NCBI GenBank assembly: GCA_964412845.1
Contig: CAYPQM010000166.1
Location: 1 to 14,542 of the forward strand
DNA: 14,542 nucleotides
Direction: 5' to 3'
From: JAWWPY01 sp964412845
GTDB taxonomy: Bacteria > Actinomycetota > Actinomycetes > Streptosporangiales > Streptosporangiaceae
A program made the translations under genes and the position numbers. Within the stretch, counting starts at the first letter, position 1, and every line of letters starts with the position of its first letter. The notes under the pieces are model-generated. The model was not told the origin of the DNA, made no database searches, and saw nothing but the letters and a program-made list of their open reading frames with translations. Shown piece after piece: positions 12,474 to 14,542 of this stretch.

Positions 12474-13372
12474 TCAGGCCTTCAGCCCGAGATGATCTTT
12501 GATCTCGGAGACGGCCGGCCGGTAGTGCTTGCGGTTCATCATCCGGAAATCCCGCAAGTGGCGTAGTCCAAGGAGTGGTCCGAGATCGCCGTCGGTGATC
12601 CGGGTGGACTCATAGAGGTACAGCACTGTCAGGTCAGTGAGTGCGGCGAGCGGGCGCAGTGACTCGATGGCGCCGCAGTTGGCGATCCACAGCTCACGGA
12701 GATTGCGCTGGCTGGCGATGTCACCGACGGAGGTGACGCCTCCGCAGGTGTCGATCCTCAACTGCCGAAGGCAGTTAGCTCCCGTCCCGAGCGAGGAGAG
12801 ATCGTGGAGCCGGTGCGCTCCAGCGATCCACAGATCGGTCAGGTGCGGCAGGCTTTCGATGCCAAGCAGCCGCTCCAGCCGGGGCGCCTGCTTGAGGGTG
12901 ACCGAGCGCAGGCCGGTGTTCCCGGTCAAGGCGAGCAGATCGGTTTCGCCGTAGCCGTAGACGCCGAGCTCGTGCAGCCCATGGGCCAGCGGAGGGACTG
13001 CCTGAGCTGGTGTCAGCTTTGCGCCCAGATGCCGTGCAGGTGCGGTAGCCGGGCGCAGTCGATGGCCGCGGTAGGCGCAGTCGTCAAGCTAAGGTCCTCG
13101 AGGCTCTCAGCCATCCGGTAGACCGGCTCGATGTTCGTGATCGTCCGGGCCAGGACTTGCAGCCGCCGAACGGGCCACGGCCGGAGGAAATCCAGCGTCC
13201 GCTCCCGATAACCCCGCGCGTAATTCAACACCAGCCCGTCGGCCTGCCCGAAGGCCAGCACACCCACGGCACGCTCGCTCCAATCCCCCGTAACTACCAG
13301 CGTCCGGCCTACGGGACTGTCCTCGATGACATAGCCCTCCCGGGCCGCACCCCGACCTGTCCACGCCACCAC
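12474..13372 (-). pseudogene. Leucine-rich-repeat protein, disrupted by a frameshift
   Basis: Two minus-strand frames join into one LRR protein of about 299 residues. The first part (13372 to about 13015, GTG start) has VIEDSPVGRTLVVTGDW, then LEDLSLTTAP and LPHLHGIWAQS before a TGA at 13013. The second frame picks up without a gap as LTPAQAVPPLAHGLHELGVY, then LRSVTLKQAPRLERL, LPHLTDLWIAG, LRQLRIDTCGG, LRELWIANCGAIESL, LTVLYLYES and LRHLRDFRMMN, regular repeats of about 22-24 residues. One base is missing, or two added, between about 13013 and 13040. A sequencing error is possible. There is no signal peptide, so it is probably an intracellular binding scaffold. The second part alone would need TTG 12929. 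The true start is uncertain. Confidence 0.75.
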
Positions 13373-13802
13373 GACATCGTGTCAGCTGCGGCCGCAGCCC
13401 CGGCACAGCGTTGCTCCCACCGTCCGGATCTGCTGCATACTGCGCGCGTCAGGTCAGGCAGGATCTGACCACCGGCGGCCGGGACGTTCGCCGCATCATC
13501 GACGGGCACCTGGGTCCGGCGGCGACCTCCAGGCCAGTCACGCCCGCCGAGTCGGCTGTCGGCATCGGGCTAAGTCGATAGACCGCATCACGCTGAGTGA
13601 TGGGAAAGGTCAGGGAGAATGCTCGCCGATCCGCCGTTCGGTGCGGCTGACGGCTCCCGGCTGATGATCATCCAGGGCACACCGATCAGATCGATCTGTG
13701 CGCTGGCGTCGTCCGGATCTGGCCGATGAGCGAGCACCTTGAACAACCTGCCGTGATTTCGACACCAGGTGATCAGCAAACTTCTGGGATCGTCGAAAGC
13801 AG
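13373..13802. other. Intergenic stretch with one doubtful small ORF
   Basis: No gene is supported. A minus-strand frame at 13588-13779 (63 codons from TTG 13779) reads plausibly: TWCRNHGRLFKVLAHRPDPD, DLIGVPWMIISREP. Its high G/C third positions fit coding, but it has no ribosome site, domain or good start and may be a gene remnant. The rest shows nothing. Confidence 0.4.
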
Positions 13803-13831
13803 GGAGGCCGGGGCGGTTCGCCCCGGCCTCC
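13803..13831. terminator. Strong hairpin terminator
   Basis: A perfect 12-bp GC-rich inverted repeat, GGAGGCCGGGGC (13803-13814) and GCCCCGGCCTCC (13820-13831), has a 5-nt loop. It lies 47 nt past the stop of the minus-strand phosphoesterase gene, with CTGCTTTC beyond it in that direction and TGTTTG on the other side. It most likely ends the phosphoesterase transcript, as an actinobacterial hairpin terminator without a long U-tract. Confidence 0.85.
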
Positions 13832-13877
13832 TGTTTGGGTGCTGCCGATTAGCCGGCGTGCATCTCACGCCCCCGGG

Positions 13878-14542
13878 TCAGCGCCCCCGGTGCGGTCGAC
13901 CAAGGCCGGGAAGGATCTGCGTGCCTTCAGCCTGAACGGCCGTCAGTTTGTTCGGGTCGAGCCCCAGGAGGGCGAGGATCGTCGGCGCGACTTGGGTAGT
14001 CTCGACCGCTTTGGACTGGACCTGAACCGGGATGCCCGGGCCGCTGACAACCATCAGGACGTGACGGTCGCCGGTGTTCATACCACCGTGCTCGGCAAGC
14101 TTGGTCGGTCCCGAGTAGACGACGCCCTCCTGGACCTTGCCGAAGACGTCCGGGTAGTGGCCGTTGCCGACCGGGACTCCGAAGAACTTGGCGGCGTCAG
14201 CGCCGGCCCAGATCTGAGCGAGGCCCGAGTGCCGGACGGTGACGGGGTTCTTGTTGACGTCGTCACCCTGAGCGGTGTGGTTCCACAGGTAGCTCTTGAC
14301 GAAGTCGCAAGCTGCCTGCGAGTTGTCCGACAGATAGGACTGCCACAGGTCGTCGTCGGTACCGGCGACGATCAGGCTCGTGTTGTTCGGGTGCGTCTGC
14401 GCCCAGGCGGCGTTGATCGCGTTGATGATCGGGCCGTCCGGGACTGTGATGAGCTTGTTCGGATCCTGCGGCGACTGGCCGTGCTTGGCCGTGACGATGA
14501 TCGTCGTCGAGCCCGCGAGGCCGTCCTTGTGGATCGTAGAAA
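13878..14542 (-). CDS. Alkaline-phosphatase-superfamily phosphoesterase, C-terminal part
   Basis: The last 220 codons of a gene run off the window; its start lies beyond 14542. Family marks are TIIVTAKHGQSPQDPNKL, with the His expected in the metal site, then a long middle region, and AEHGGMNTGDRHVLMVVSGP with a second metal-site His-Gly-Gly and DRHV. VETTQVAPTILALLGLDPNK followed by L..VQ.EGT..LPGL is the usual C-terminal end of type I phosphodiesterase / alkaline phosphatase-like proteins. These are two-metal enzymes that hydrolyse phosphate esters, usually secreted, but the signal peptide would be outside the window. The reading frame is open from the edge to TGA 13878. Frame checks and the terminator at 13803 support the end. 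Confidence 0.87.
   Translation of the reverse strand, partial: STIHKDGLAGSTTIIVTAKHGQSPQDPNKLITVPDGPIINAINAAWAQTHPNNTSLIVAGTDDDLWQSYLSDNSQAACDFVKSYLWNHTAQGDDVNKNPVTVRHSGLAQIWAGADAAKFFGVPVGNGHYPDVFGKVQEGVVYSGPTKLAEHGGMNTGDRHVLMVVSGPGIPVQVQSKAVETTQVAPTILALLGLDPNKLTAVQAEGTQILPGLGRPHRGR

Noticed and set aside
1..14542. CRISPR array, tRNA or rRNA genes
   Set aside because: No spaced direct repeats, cloverleaf or rRNA-like stretches were seen in either strand.

Overview
The window reads as accessory DNA from a high-GC actinobacterium (Streptomyces or Streptosporangiales-like). Support: strong G/C third-position bias in most genes, GTG/TTG starts, lipoboxes behind Arg-rich leaders, a possible leaderless GTG start on the TetR gene, and protein families typical of that phylum. 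No rRNA, tRNA or CRISPR array was seen. Genes are short and change strand often, and several are broken.

Layout. 1-3260: a small lipoprotein cut by an in-frame TAG (217-426, tail 85-216), a Cys-rich mini-protein (876-1064, +), and a two-gene minus-strand unit of membrane protein then lipoprotein (2988-1184). 3259-4242: NAD-dependent epimerase/dehydratase (-). 4536-6091: a dead mobile segment, in which the 5' part of a group II intron with a damaged reverse transcriptase is joined to the C-terminal piece of a tyrosine recombinase. 6224-6648: a Phd/YefM-like antitoxin with a short RelE-like toxin remnant that overlaps it by ATGA. 6640-8136: an AT-richer gene for a membrane-anchored TolB/PD40-type beta-propeller protein (-). 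8371-11136: a conserved actinobacterial hypothetical gene, a VOC gene, then a divergent TetR / VOC-VOC module with a palindrome over its promoter. 11332-12354: a 76-residue conserved protein (-) and a 240-residue protein with two RusA-like halves (+). 12474-13372: a leucine-rich-repeat gene with a frameshift (-). 13878-14542: the C-terminal part of an alkaline-phosphatase-superfamily phosphoesterase (-), with a strong hairpin terminator downstream.

The most unusual pattern is a short repeat, CTCAT-(CT)-GCCGC. It occurs eight times clearly (806, 1072, 3214, 8306, 8899, 9343, 11318, 11592) and once in degenerate form (4400). Every copy is intergenic and on the plus strand whatever the direction of the genes. 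Successive copies bracket single genes or one small module: 806[Cys-rich]1072; 3214[epimerase]4400; 8306[hypothetical]8899[VOC]9343[TetR/VOC/VOC]11318[76-aa gene]11592. Some copies lie 2-7 nt from a stop codon. This looks like an array of gene cassettes bounded by a shared seam, or else a strand-polar chromosomal motif kept out of genes. The choice between these is inference. The repeat and its placement are read directly from the sequence.
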